This document shows, in pieces, positions 25,372 through 33,480 of a stretch of 64,000 bases of DNA. The notes below the pieces were generated by a model. The model saw only the letters and a list, made by a program, of their open reading frames with translations, had not been told where the DNA came from and searched no databases. The stretch is from Tenacibaculum holothuriorum (GTDB lineage Bacteria; Bacteroidota; Bacteroidia; Flavobacteriales; Flavobacteriaceae), in contig NZ_LAPZ01000005.1 in the NCBI RefSeq assembly GCF_002120225.1, forward strand, positions 62,001 to 126,000, given 5' to 3'. The first letter of the stretch is position 1. Every line of letters begins with the position of its first letter. Position numbers and translations under genes: made by a program.

Positions 25372-25422
25372 AAGAACATTCTATTTAATTGAAATGTCTT
25401 TAGTCTAATTCATTTAATCTAA

Positions 25423-27060
25423 TTACTTAACTAAATTAATATCAGCTATTTTATCAATTCTATTACGTTCTAAAAATGCATCTATGGTTTCAAAATGCTC
25501 TATGACTCTTTGATCTTTAAACTCAAATACTTTCTGAGATAATCCTTGTAAAAAATCACGATCATGAGAAACTAATATCAGCGTTCCATCAAATGACTTC
25601 AATGCTTCTTTTAACACATCCTTCGATTTTAAATCCAAGTGATTCGTAGGCTCATCTAAAATTAACAAGTTTACTGGTTCTAACAATAGCTTTACCATTG
25701 CTAAACGTGTACGCTCTCCTCCAGATAAAACTCCAACTTTTTTGTCTAAATCGTCTCCACTAAACATAAAACGACCTAAAATGTTCTTAATCTGTGTACG
25801 AATATCTCCTTCAGCAACCTCATCTACTGTTTGAAACACCGTCATTTTCGGATCTAACAAAGCAGCTTGATTCTGTGCAAAATATCCCACTTTTACATTA
25901 TGACCTAATTCGCAAGTTCCTTCTACTTCTATTTTATTTAAAATAGCTTTAATCATCGTAGATTTCCCTTCTCCATTTCTTCCAACAAAACAAACCTTCT
26001 CTCCTCTTGCTATGGACAAATTAGCATCTTTGAAAACTACTTTGTCATCATATGATTTTGATACATCCTTTACCGTAACCGGATAATCTCCAGAGCGTGG
26101 TGCCGGTGGAAATCTCAGTTTTAATGCAGAATTATCAATTTCATCAATTTCTATAATTTCCAACTTCTCTAGCATACGCTCACGAGAAGCTACCTGATTG
26201 GTTTTTGAATACGTTCCTTTAAAACGTTCTATAAATGCTTTAGTCTCCGCAATAAACTTTTGTTGTTCTTGATATGCTTTTAACTGATGCGCTCTACGTT
26301 CTTTACGTAATTCTAAATAATGCGAATAATTTGCTTTATAGTCATAAATACGCCCCATAGTTACTTCTATGGTTCTATTAGTAATATTGTCAATAAAGGC
26401 TTTATCATGCGAAATTACCATTACAGCATTTGCCTTATTGATTAAGAAATCTTCTAACCACACTACCGATTCGATATCAATGTGGTTGGTAGGCTCATCT
26501 AATAAAATTAAATCAGGTTTTTGTAATAAGATTTTAGCTAATTCTATACGCATACGCCAACCTCCACTAAACTCGTTTGTTTGTCGTATAAAATCTTCTT
26601 GAGTAAAACCTAATCCTTTTAACGCTTTTTCTACTTCAGCATCATAATTTACATCTTCTAGCGCATAATACTTTTCTCCTAAATCAGAAACACGCTCTAT
26701 AATTTTCATATAGGCATCACTTTCATAATCAGTACGTGTTTCCAATTCTTTATTCAATTGATCCATTTCATCACGCATATCAAAAACATGCTTAAATGCT
26801 TTTGCCGTTTCCTCAAAAACAGTACAATTATCTTCAGTTAATAAATGCTGAGGTAAATAAGCGATTACAGTGTCTTTTGGAGAACGCACCCCTCCTCTAG
26901 TAGCTTTTTGAACTCCTGCTACAATCTTCATCATGGTAGACTTTCCTGCACCATTTTTACCCATTAGGGCAATTTTATCAGTTGGATTAATTACAAATGA
27001 AACATCACTAAACAATGTACCTCCATTAAACTCAACCGCTAAATTATCTACTGAAATCAT
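25423..27060 (-). CDS. ABC-F family ATPase
   Basis: A 545-residue soluble protein with two ABC ATPase domains and no membrane part. Domain 1 has Walker A LMGKNGAGKST and signature FSGGW; domain 2 has Walker A FVGRNGEGKST, signature LSGGERTRLAMVK and Walker B LLILDEPTNHLDLKS. The linker of about 80 charged residues (YLELRKERRAHQLKAYQEQQ) is typical of ABC-F proteins that bind the ribosomal E site. It is probably a housekeeping translation factor; a resistance role is not indicated. Confidence 0.93.
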   Translation of the reverse strand: MISVDNLAVEFNGGTLFSDVSFVINPTDKIALMGKNGAGKSTMMKIVAGVQKATRGGVRSPKDTVIAYLPQHLLTEDNCTVFEETAKAFKHVFDMRDEMDQLNKELETRTDYESDAYMKIIERVSDLGEKYYALEDVNYDAEVEKALKGLGFTQEDFIRQTNEFSGGWRMRIELAKILLQKPDLILLDEPTNHIDIESVVWLEDFLINKANAVMVISHDKAFIDNITNRTIEVTMGRIYDYKANYSHYLELRKERRAHQLKAYQEQQKFIAETKAFIERFKGTYSKTNQVASRERMLEKLEIIEIDEIDNSALKLRFPPAPRSGDYPVTVKDVSKSYDDKVVFKDANLSIARGEKVCFVGRNGEGKSTMIKAILNKIEVEGTCELGHNVKVGYFAQNQAALLDPKMTVFQTVDEVAEGDIRTQIKNILGRFMFSGDDLDKKVGVLSGGERTRLAMVKLLLEPVNLLILDEPTNHLDLKSKDVLKEALKSFDGTLILVSHDRDFLQGLSQKVFEFKDQRVIEHFETIDAFLERNRIDKIADINLVK

Positions 27061-27230
27061 ATACTGAATTTTTAACCCTGCGAAAGTAGTAAAAAGACTG
27101 AAAACTTTAGAGAGAGTTTAAGCTATAAAACTTATTAAGGTTTACATAAAAAAGTTAACCTTTTTTCTAGAAATTCATTATTTTCGAACTGATTAAAAAA
27201 TGAATAAAATTGCTAAAACTTCTGTTTATT

Positions 27231-27286
27231 CTCCTAAACCGGATGTATAAAAGCACTTTTATTGCGTATATAAACAAGTTATAGGC
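27231..27286 (+). repeat. Upstream attC-like site remnant bounding cassette 1
   Basis: CTCCTAAAC (27231-27239) is followed by an imperfect stem (TGTATAAAAGCA with TGCGTATATAAACA) and then G|TTATAGGC (27278-27286). The last element is the exact reverse complement of GCCTATAAC at the far end of the next ORF. The stem is shorter and less regular than the two later sites, so this may be an eroded or different recombination site. Confidence 0.4.
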
Positions 27287-27306
27287 AATTAAAACAGAAC
27301 TAAAAA

Positions 27307-27870
27307 ATGATAATTGGTTACGAAATTTCAGGATATGACAATGATAGTTATATGACTGGTAGTTGTGATAATTTGTTTCCTGAGATTAAAAATATTCCGA
27401 AATGCAAAAAGTGTGGTTATAGAACTGACTTCAGATTTAACAACGAGGAATTCAAGTTGAAAAGAAAGACAATGGATTATTCTTCAACTTATGACGGAAT
27501 TACAATAGTTTCTTTAAAATTTAAGGAATTCTGCAATCAGAAAAAATATAATAATCTGGAATTTATTGAATTAAAAAAAGCACCAAACTTCTTTCAAGTT
27601 TATGTCAAAGGAAATGTTATCGAATATAATGCTAGAATGAAAGAAAATCTATGTCTTGAATGTAATCAATTTGAAAGTATAATTGGACCAACTATAAATT
27701 ATGACAAAATATCTAAACCATTAGATAAAGGATTCTATCAAAGCGATTTATGGTTTGCGAGTGGAAATGAAAAATCGCCAAAAATTATAATATCACCAAA
27801 GACTAAAATGGAATTAGAAAAAGAGGGATTTAAGAATTTATGTTTGAATAAAATAGAAAAAAGCCTATAA
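27307..27870 (+). CDS. Cassette-borne hypothetical protein with two CxxC motifs
   Basis: A 187-residue probably cytoplasmic protein that I do not recognise. It has two CxxC pairs, CKKCGYRTDFRF (about residues 37-40) and CLECNQFESI (about residues 118-121), that may bind one zinc ion. The C-terminus PKIIISPKTKMELEKEGFKN resembles the ending of double-CxxC (SitI6/Gmx-type) immunity proteins, but this is a weak impression. Its start is 28 bases after the proposed cassette boundary, and its TAA lies inside the GCCTATAAC box. This fit of ORF to boundary is typical of integron cassettes. Confidence 0.7.
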   Translation: MIIGYEISGYDNDSYMTGSCDNLFPEIKNIPKCKKCGYRTDFRFNNEEFKLKRKTMDYSSTYDGITIVSLKFKEFCNQKKYNNLEFIELKKAPNFFQVYVKGNVIEYNARMKENLCLECNQFESIIGPTINYDKISKPLDKGFYQSDLWFASGNEKSPKIIISPKTKMELEKEGFKNLCLNKIEKSL

Positions 27871-27999
27871 CAACGTGTATAAGTAATAGCGTTTTAAGTG
27901 ATAAAACGAAAGTATAAACATAAAACAAAGATCAGTGCAAAACCGAAAGATTCGTGAGTAGAAATTCGCTAATACTCATACACTAGACCGTTGCCACTA
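27863..27999 (+). repeat. attC-like recombination site of cassette 1
   Basis: Order: GCCTATAAC (27863-27871), short spacer, TGTATAAGTAATAGCG (27876-27891), a variable centre, CGCTAATACTCATACA (27967-27982), TAGACC-type spacer, then G|TTGCCACTA (27990-27999). The inner arms pair at 14 of 16 positions. In a circular cassette the outer arms would be GCCTATAAC and GTTATAGGC, a perfect 9-bp stem. The unpaired AACG/TAGACC spacers between outer and inner stems mirror the unpaired central spacer of attC. Confidence 0.6.
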
Positions 28000-28001
28000 A
28001 T

Positions 28002-28373
28002 ATGAAAAAACTGCTTGCAATAATGATAATTCTGAATTTGAACTCGTGTTTTATGTTCAAAGAAAACGGAATTGAAATGAAAGTTAAAAATGACTCGAGA
28101 GAACCAATAACAAACGTTGAATTTACTACGACCGAAAAACTGGACGTGATAAAAATTGACCGAATCGAGCCGAATGAAAGCGTGACTGAATTTTTATCGA
28201 TGCGGAAAAATAAAACTGATGGAGCTTACTCGCTGACTTTTACTCGTGCGGACGGAAAAATGGAAATAAGTGGTGGTGGATATTATACAAATGGAGGCTC
28301 ATTAGACCATTGGGTTGACTTTACTGTGAAAAACGACACAACCATTGTGAAATTTGATGGACCGATTTACTGA
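28002..28373 (+). CDS. Cassette-borne small lipoprotein of unknown function
   Basis: A 123-residue protein with a lipoprotein signal (MKKLLAIMIILNLNSC, Cys16) and a mature part rich in beta strands (GIEMKVKNDSREPITNVEFT ... DGAYSLTFTRADGKMEIS). It is likely tethered in the envelope. No family is recognised. It starts 11 bases after the G|TT boundary and ends 7 bases before TAGTGGCAAC. Codon choice (many GCG, CGA and GAC codons) looks different from the AT-rich neighbours, consistent with transfer. Confidence 0.7.
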   Translation: MKKLLAIMIILNLNSCFMFKENGIEMKVKNDSREPITNVEFTTTEKLDVIKIDRIEPNESVTEFLSMRKNKTDGAYSLTFTRADGKMEISGGGYYTNGGSLDHWVDFTVKNDTTIVKFDGPIY

Positions 28374-28380
28374 AAAATAC

Positions 28381-28520
28381 TAGTGGCAACAATGTATAAC
28401 CGCAATTACGGCGAATTCGACTACGTCCGAATCCACTCGGAATTGCGAGTGTCAGTACTTAATCGAAAAATAGTAATTTAAAACCCGTAACTGACGGTTA
28501 TACGAGACCGTTACTACTTA
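28381..28520 (+). repeat. attC-like recombination site of cassette 2
   Basis: TAGTGGCAAC (28381-28390) is the exact reverse complement of GTTGCCACTA at the start of this cassette. It is followed by GTATAACCG..ATTACGG (28394-28411) and, after a centre with nested hairpins (CGCAATT / AATTGCG), by CCCGTAACTGACGGTTATAC (28484-28503), a GAGACC spacer, and G|TTACTACTTA (28510-28520). Length and layout match the first site although the loop sequence differs. The region 28374-28687 holds only this site and the hdc promoter. Confidence 0.6.
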
Positions 28521-28657
28521 ATAAAAACTCATCTTTAAATTCTTCCAATTAAAGTCTAATACTTCATCTTAAACAGATAATTTATCTAATAAAAATAATA
28601 ATTTAGAAAAATTATCTAATTTTAAACACAAGCACTGACTCATAATATCGTTTCTAT

Positions 28658-28665
28658 TACTTTTG
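28658..28665 (+). promoter_or_regulatory. Putative -7 box for the histidine decarboxylase gene
   Basis: TACTTTTG fits TAnnTTTG and is 23 bases upstream of the ATG at 28688. No clear -33 TTG is seen. Confidence 0.4.
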
Positions 28666-28687
28666 CGCGCTGAAATAGCAAATCAAC

Positions 28688-29845
28688 ATGAAATTACCAT
28701 TAGAGAGCCAACAAAAGCTTGATATTTTAAAAGAACAATTAACTTCGGCTAGAGATACATTTTTAGGATATCCTGTATCTAAAGATTTTGATTATTCAGC
28801 ATTAAGTGAATTCTTTCAATTTCCAATTAACAATTTAGGAGATCCTTTTGAACATGGTACGTATCGTGTACAAACCCATGAGATGGAACGTGAGGTAATT
28901 GCCTTTTTTGCTAAGTTATTTAGAGCAAATCCGAAAGATTTTTGGGGTTATGTTACCAATGGTGGTTCAGAAAGTAATTTATACGGTTTATATCTTGCCC
29001 GTGAATTATTCCCAAAAGCGATTGTGTATTATTCAGAATCGACACACTATAGTGTTCGTAAAAATATTCATTTGTTAAACATTCCTAGTATTGTGATTAA
29101 ATCGCAACCAAATGGAGAAATGGATTATGAAGATTTTGAAAACACCGTGCGCATGAATCGTCATAAACCCGTGATCGTCTTAACTACTTTTGGTACTACA
29201 ATGAAAGAAGCTAAAGACGATGTTGCCAAAGTAAAAGGGATTTTAAGCAATTTAGCTATTCAAGATCATTACATACATTGTGATGCTGCCTTAGCAGGTT
29301 CTTTTGGTCCGTTTATGCAGCCTCGTTTACCTTTCGATTTTATGGATGGAGTAGATAGTATTTCAATCAGTGGACATAAATTTATTGGTTCTCCAATTCC
29401 AACAGGAGTATTAATTGCTAAGCGTTCAAACAGAGATCGTATCGCTAAAGGGATTTCATACATTGGATCATTAGACACCACCATTACAGGTTCAAGAAAC
29501 GGGCACTCACCACTATTCTTATGGTATGCTTTAAAACAATTAGGGGTTCAAGGATTACGTGACAGATATTTACACAGCTTAGAAGTTGCTGAATATTGTG
29601 AAGCTCAGTTAAAGTTTATTGGTGTAGATGCTTGGAGAAATCCAAATGCTATTACTGTGGTATTACCAAAAACACCTAAAAGTATTAAAGACAAATGGCA
29701 ATTGGCTACTGAAGGTGAAGTATCTCACGTTATCTGCATGCCTAATGTAACTAAAGAACAAATTGATGAATTTATTAACGATATAAAAAATTGTAACGAA
29801 CCAATTATTGAAGATGAATTTTCGTACGACTTCTCTTTAAGTTAA
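28688..29845 (+). CDS. hdc: Pyridoxal-dependent histidine decarboxylase
   Basis: A 385-residue group II PLP decarboxylase. The PLP Lys is in SISISGHKFIGSPIPTGVLI, the PLP Asp/His region is YIHCDAALAGSFGPF, and GYVTNGGSESNLYGLYLARE and STHYSVRKNIHLL are conserved family segments. Length and motif wording match the Gram-negative PLP histidine decarboxylases (Morganella, Photobacterium type), which make histamine. Other small amino acids as substrate cannot be excluded. No antiporter (hdcP-like) gene is adjacent. It lies just after the cassette array and may have been acquired. Confidence 0.85.
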   Translation: MKLPLESQQKLDILKEQLTSARDTFLGYPVSKDFDYSALSEFFQFPINNLGDPFEHGTYRVQTHEMEREVIAFFAKLFRANPKDFWGYVTNGGSESNLYGLYLARELFPKAIVYYSESTHYSVRKNIHLLNIPSIVIKSQPNGEMDYEDFENTVRMNRHKPVIVLTTFGTTMKEAKDDVAKVKGILSNLAIQDHYIHCDAALAGSFGPFMQPRLPFDFMDGVDSISISGHKFIGSPIPTGVLIAKRSNRDRIAKGISYIGSLDTTITGSRNGHSPLFLWYALKQLGVQGLRDRYLHSLEVAEYCEAQLKFIGVDAWRNPNAITVVLPKTPKSIKDKWQLATEGEVSHVICMPNVTKEQIDEFINDIKNCNEPIIEDEFSYDFSLS

Positions 29846-29873
29846 AACAAAACTATTTTATCATAATACCTAC

Positions 29874-29899
29874 AAAGTCTAAGAAAACTCTTAGGCTTT
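29874..29899 (+). terminator. Terminator after hdc
   Basis: AAAGTCTAAGA pairs with TCTTAGGCTTT (one G:U), followed by more T residues. Confidence 0.7.
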
Positions 29900-29969
29900 T
29901 TTATTTTCAGTAATAAATAATTATTATTTTTAAATAATTTAGCTTCGTAAACTAGTTCAGAACATATAA

Positions 29970-30806
29970 ATGAGTTTCAAAGAAAAAGTAATTACATATA
30001 AAGATCGAATAGTTTTCATCAAATTATCAATGCCTTTTTTCAATAGAACATTAAAGAGCTATGTTGAAGACGAAGCTTGTTTTATGTTTGTAAACAAAGG
30101 AGAAGTTGGTGTTAGAACTCCAGATGAATACCTTAAACTTAATAGAAATACCGCAATGATTGCGAAGTGTTTAAATTATTTTTTTGAACCAAGTAAGAAT
30201 AAAGAAGTTTATAAGGATGGTGTAGAATCTGTGGGAATTTTTCTATACCCTTCTTTAGTTAAAGATTTATTTGATTTAGATATTTCTTTATCAAATCACC
30301 AAAATGATTATAACGTAAAACAAGTACAAGTTGATTTAATGCTTGATAATTTTAGACAAAGCATTGACATCTTATTAGAAAATCCTGAATTGGTTGATGA
30401 CGGTATCATAAAAACAAAATTGAAAGAATTTGTTCAATTACTCATTAAATCTCAAAATGCCCCTTCACAATTAGATTTTTTAGCTGCTCTATTTAAGCCT
30501 AACGAAGTAGAGTTTAAAAAAGTTATTCAACAAAACGCATACGCAAACCTTACTATAAAAGAGCTTGCTTTACTAACTCATTTGAGCGAATCTTCTTTTA
30601 AAAGAAAGTTTAAAGAAATTTTTAATAATAGTCCTAAAAAATATCTTACTGAGAAAAAATTAAAACGAGCTGCAGAATTATTAAAATCTAGTAGTGATCG
30701 TATTTCTGAAATTGCTTATGATGTTGGCTTCGATTCTGTATCTACATTTAATAGAAATTTTGCTGATTTTTATGGAAAATCACCTTCAAATTATCGCTTG
30801 AACTAA
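29970..30806 (+). CDS. AraC-family transcriptional regulator
   Basis: A 278-residue protein. The N-terminal ~170 residues form a cupin-like domain of the ExsA_N type (ACFMFVNKGEVGVRTPDEYL). The C-terminal ~100 residues contain the two AraC HTH units: LTIKELALLTHLSESSFKRK and ISEIAYDVGFDSVSTFNRNF, with the closing YGKSPSNYRLN. It precedes the DUF4345 and SDR genes by 81 bases and probably controls them. Its effector is unknown. Confidence 0.88.
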   Translation: MSFKEKVITYKDRIVFIKLSMPFFNRTLKSYVEDEACFMFVNKGEVGVRTPDEYLKLNRNTAMIAKCLNYFFEPSKNKEVYKDGVESVGIFLYPSLVKDLFDLDISLSNHQNDYNVKQVQVDLMLDNFRQSIDILLENPELVDDGIIKTKLKEFVQLLIKSQNAPSQLDFLAALFKPNEVEFKKVIQQNAYANLTIKELALLTHLSESSFKRKFKEIFNNSPKKYLTEKKLKRAAELLKSSSDRISEIAYDVGFDSVSTFNRNFADFYGKSPSNYRLN

Positions 30807-30887
30807 ATTGAGCAACTTTTGAACCAAATCGCGTTTTAAACAAAACCCATTCTCATCACCTTTGTATCACTAATTAAATACAAGGTT

Positions 30888-31289
30888 ATGAACACTTCTA
30901 GAATTTTAAAATTTTATTTATTCGTTTCAGGATTAATATTAACTGCTATAGGTAGTTTAACAACATTTAACCCTGTAAATATCAAAGCTAATGAAGGTAT
31001 TAATATTGCAGGTAATGCTAGCGCATTAAATGATGTTCGTTCATTTGGAATGCTATTATTAGCTGTGGCATTATTATCTTTTTTAGGAAGCTTTAAAAAG
31101 TCTTTAAGAAAATCAGCTTCCATAATTTCATTTCTACTTTTCTTATCCTTAGGACTGGGAAGATTATTAAGCATATTTATTGATGGAGTGCCTTCTGATG
31201 GTATGGTAAAAGCTACTGGACTAGAAATTGTTTTAGGTTTAGTTGGTCTTATACTTTTTATTTCAAATAACAAAAAACAATCTTTCTAA
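30888..31289 (+). CDS. DUF4345 domain membrane protein
   Basis: A 133-residue protein with four hydrophobic segments, including KFYLFVSGLILTAIGSLTTF and GLEIVLGLVGLILFIS. The conserved SFGMLLLAVALLSFLGSF and SLGLGRLLSIFIDGVPSDGM match DUF4345. It is probably co-transcribed with the SDR gene, 13 bases downstream. No function is known. Confidence 0.8.
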   Translation: MNTSRILKFYLFVSGLILTAIGSLTTFNPVNIKANEGINIAGNASALNDVRSFGMLLLAVALLSFLGSFKKSLRKSASIISFLLFLSLGLGRLLSIFIDGVPSDGMVKATGLEIVLGLVGLILFISNNKKQSF

Positions 31290-31302
31290 AACTAAAATAA
31301 AG

Positions 31303-32223
31303 ATGAACAAAACAATATTAATAACAGGTGCCAATGCTGGAATTGGCAAAGAAACAGCAAGACAATTAGCTTTAATAAAAGATACAGAAATAATCTATTT
31401 AGCATGTAGAAATCTTCAAAAAGCTGAAGTTGCTAAAAGAGAGCTTATTGAAGCTACAGGAAGAGACATATTTAAAATTATAATTTTAGATGTTTCAAAA
31501 CCAGAAACTGTAGAAAAAGCCGTTTCGCAACTATCAAACTCTATTGATGCATTAATAATGAACGCTGGTGGAACTGGAGGAAAAACTCCTGAAAAACTTA
31601 CTAAAGAAGGTGTAACCGAATTAACAGCTAGTAATCTTTTAGGACATGTTGTTCTTGTTAATGAATTGATAAAACATAATAAACTAAATAATGTTGCCTT
31701 ATTCGCTAGTTCAGAAGCCGCCAGAGGTATTCAAAAAATGGGAATGAATCGTCCAGATTTAAAGGAAAACTCAGTGGAAGAGTTTATTTCTATCTTTGAT
31801 GGAACCAAGTTCAAAGGAAATTTTGATCCATTTCAAGTTTACGGATGGATTAAATATGGAGGCACACTTTGCATGAGTAGTATGGCTAGAAAATATCCAA
31901 AAATTAAATTCATAAGTATGAGTCCAGGAGGTACGAGAGGAACAAATGGTATGGATGATTTACCTTTTATAAAAAGGCTTTTCTTAAAACATATTGGAAT
32001 GAAATTAATTATGCCTTTAATGAAAATGTCTCATTCTGTTGAAAAAGGAGCTAAGCGTTTTGTAGAAGGCATTAACAATCCTAAATTTAAAAGTGGTGTG
32101 TTTTATGCCAGTAAAGAAAACATCTTAACAGGTCCAGTAATAGATCAAAGTTCTATTTGGAAAGATTTAGACAATCATACTTTTCAAGATAATGCCGCTT
32201 TGGCAATTCAAAAGTTTATTTAA
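31303..32223 (+). CDS. Short-chain dehydrogenase/reductase
   Basis: A 306-residue NAD(P)-dependent oxidoreductase of the extended-loop light-dependent protochlorophyllide-reductase-like type. It has GANAGIGKETARQLAL at the cofactor site, DALIMNAGG, and the catalytic YGWIKYGG (Tyr-x3-Lys). The C-terminal KYPKIKFISMSPGGTRGTNG is typical. The ATG at 31303 is preferred to an upstream start at 31243, which would run into the DUF4345 gene. Substrate unknown; a regulon with the AraC regulator and DUF4345 is likely. Confidence 0.85.
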   Translation: MNKTILITGANAGIGKETARQLALIKDTEIIYLACRNLQKAEVAKRELIEATGRDIFKIIILDVSKPETVEKAVSQLSNSIDALIMNAGGTGGKTPEKLTKEGVTELTASNLLGHVVLVNELIKHNKLNNVALFASSEAARGIQKMGMNRPDLKENSVEEFISIFDGTKFKGNFDPFQVYGWIKYGGTLCMSSMARKYPKIKFISMSPGGTRGTNGMDDLPFIKRLFLKHIGMKLIMPLMKMSHSVEKGAKRFVEGINNPKFKSGVFYASKENILTGPVIDQSSIWKDLDNHTFQDNAALAIQKFI

Positions 32224-32264
32224 AAAAATAGCGACAAGAAACTTAATTCTAGTCGCTATTTTTT
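32223..32264. terminator. Bidirectional terminator
   Basis: AAAAAATAGCGAC (32223-32235) and GTCGCTATTTTTT (32252-32264) form a perfect 13-bp stem between convergent genes. Confidence 0.8.
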
Positions 32265-33357
32265 ATTTCTTACACTCTATGATTTCAAATTTTTTGTTTG
32301 AATTTAAAACCTTAGTCTTATCAAAAAGCTTATTCAAATGTGTACTATAATTTAAATGCGAATTTGCTACTAAAACTAATCTCCCATTTGGTTTTAAGAT
32401 TCTAAATACATCTTTAAAAAGAGAAAGTGTTACTTCAATATTGTTTTCGTGTTCAAAATGAAATGGTGGATTTGAAACTACTAAATCAAAAGAATTATCA
32501 TATAGTTCCACTAATGTATCATTACAAACAAAATTCGTTTTCTGATTTTCTAAATTCAATTTTGATGACTCAATTGCTAAATTAAAATCATCTACTAAGG
32601 TGATTTTTGCATTTGAGTCTTGTTCAGTTACCCAACGAGCTATAACTCCATTTCCGGAAGCTAAATCCAACACTTTATTTTCATCTTGATGAATTTTTAA
32701 ATGCTCAAGAAAAAACTGTGTTCCTATATCAATATTTCCAGATGAAAATACTCCGTAGTATTGTTTATATTCTTTACCCTTCCATTGAAAAGAATTGGTT
32801 AATTCTTTATAATCTGGAATAGGTTTTGGCTGTTTTAAGATTAGTAAACGAGCCTTTTTCCACGCTTTCGATTGCTCTACTTCTCCAAAATATTGTTCTG
32901 CTATTTTTAAATAAGAAGGAGAAAAATATTTGGTCATAAATCCACAAACAACTTCTGTTCTATCATCTGACGATTTATGGATTTGTTGTAAAAACAATTC
33001 GAATAATTCTAAAGACTTTGGAATTTTGATTAAGGCTAATTCAACTTTTTCTAAATTATCTAAAGAAGTTTTATATTCAATTTCAGTGGGAAAATTATTC
33101 AATTCTAAATTTTGTTGAATTGCTTTTTGCTGACTTGCATAATTCCAAATTGTAGTTATACTTTCGTTTTGAAATGTACAATTCCACACTCCAAATCTGT
33201 CATTAAAAGTATGAATTTTATTTACTCGTTTATCAGCTATATAATCTAAGACTAACAACTCCGCATTACTCCACGCACGCAACGATTTATCATCCGTTTT
33301 TGGATAACGCTCTAAATAATATTCTTTTTTATTAAAATTTAATACTGTTTCCAACAA
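32263..33357 (-). CDS. rlmG: RlmG/RsmC-type rRNA guanine-N2 methyltransferase
   Basis: A 364-residue two-domain protein. The C-terminal catalytic domain has the SAM motif VLDLASGNGVIARWV (about residue 230) and the N-methyltransferase motif LVVSNPPFHFEHENN. The N-terminal half is a degenerate methyltransferase-like domain used for RNA recognition in this family. The overall layout fits RlmG (23S m2G1835) better than RsmC by length, but the assignment between the two is not firm. Confidence 0.75.
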   Translation of the reverse strand: MLETVLNFNKKEYYLERYPKTDDKSLRAWSNAELLVLDYIADKRVNKIHTFNDRFGVWNCTFQNESITTIWNYASQQKAIQQNLELNNFPTEIEYKTSLDNLEKVELALIKIPKSLELFELFLQQIHKSSDDRTEVVCGFMTKYFSPSYLKIAEQYFGEVEQSKAWKKARLLILKQPKPIPDYKELTNSFQWKGKEYKQYYGVFSSGNIDIGTQFFLEHLKIHQDENKVLDLASGNGVIARWVTEQDSNAKITLVDDFNLAIESSKLNLENQKTNFVCNDTLVELYDNSFDLVVSNPPFHFEHENNIEVTLSLFKDVFRILKPNGRLVLVANSHLNYSTHLNKLFDKTKVLNSNKKFEIIECKK

Positions 33358-33420
33358 TTTCGTGTATTAGTTACAGCAAATTTAGATGTTTATTTTGTGG
33401 TTTGATAATATCTTAAAAAC

Positions 33421-33454
33421 AAAAACGGTTCGAAGAAATTTTCGAACCGTTTTT
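33421..33454 (-). terminator. Terminator of the metal-response operon
   Basis: AAAAACGGTTCGAA (33421-33434) pairs perfectly with TTCGAACCGTTTTT (33441-33454), loop 6 nt. It lies downstream of the leftward MerP-like gene. Confidence 0.85.
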
Positions 33455-33480
33455 ATATAACTTAAAACTTCATAAAAAGA

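Larger units (their letters stand above)
27279..28510 (+). mobile_element. Two-cassette integron-like array without integrase
   Basis: Proposed cassettes are 27279-27990 (712 bp) and 27991-28510 (520 bp). Each holds one rightward ORF close to its left end and an attC-like ~130-nt imperfect palindrome at its right end. The first bases of each cassette (TTATAGGC; TTGCCACTA) are complementary to a box just after its own ORF (GCCTATAAC; TAGTGGCAAC), as expected if each cassette was once circular and inserted at G|TT. No integrase gene is in the window. Confidence 0.6.

Noticed and set aside
31243..31302. Longer N-terminus for the SDR starting at 31243
   Set aside because: It would lie within the DUF4345 gene and add residues before the TGANAGIG motif that SDRs do not have.
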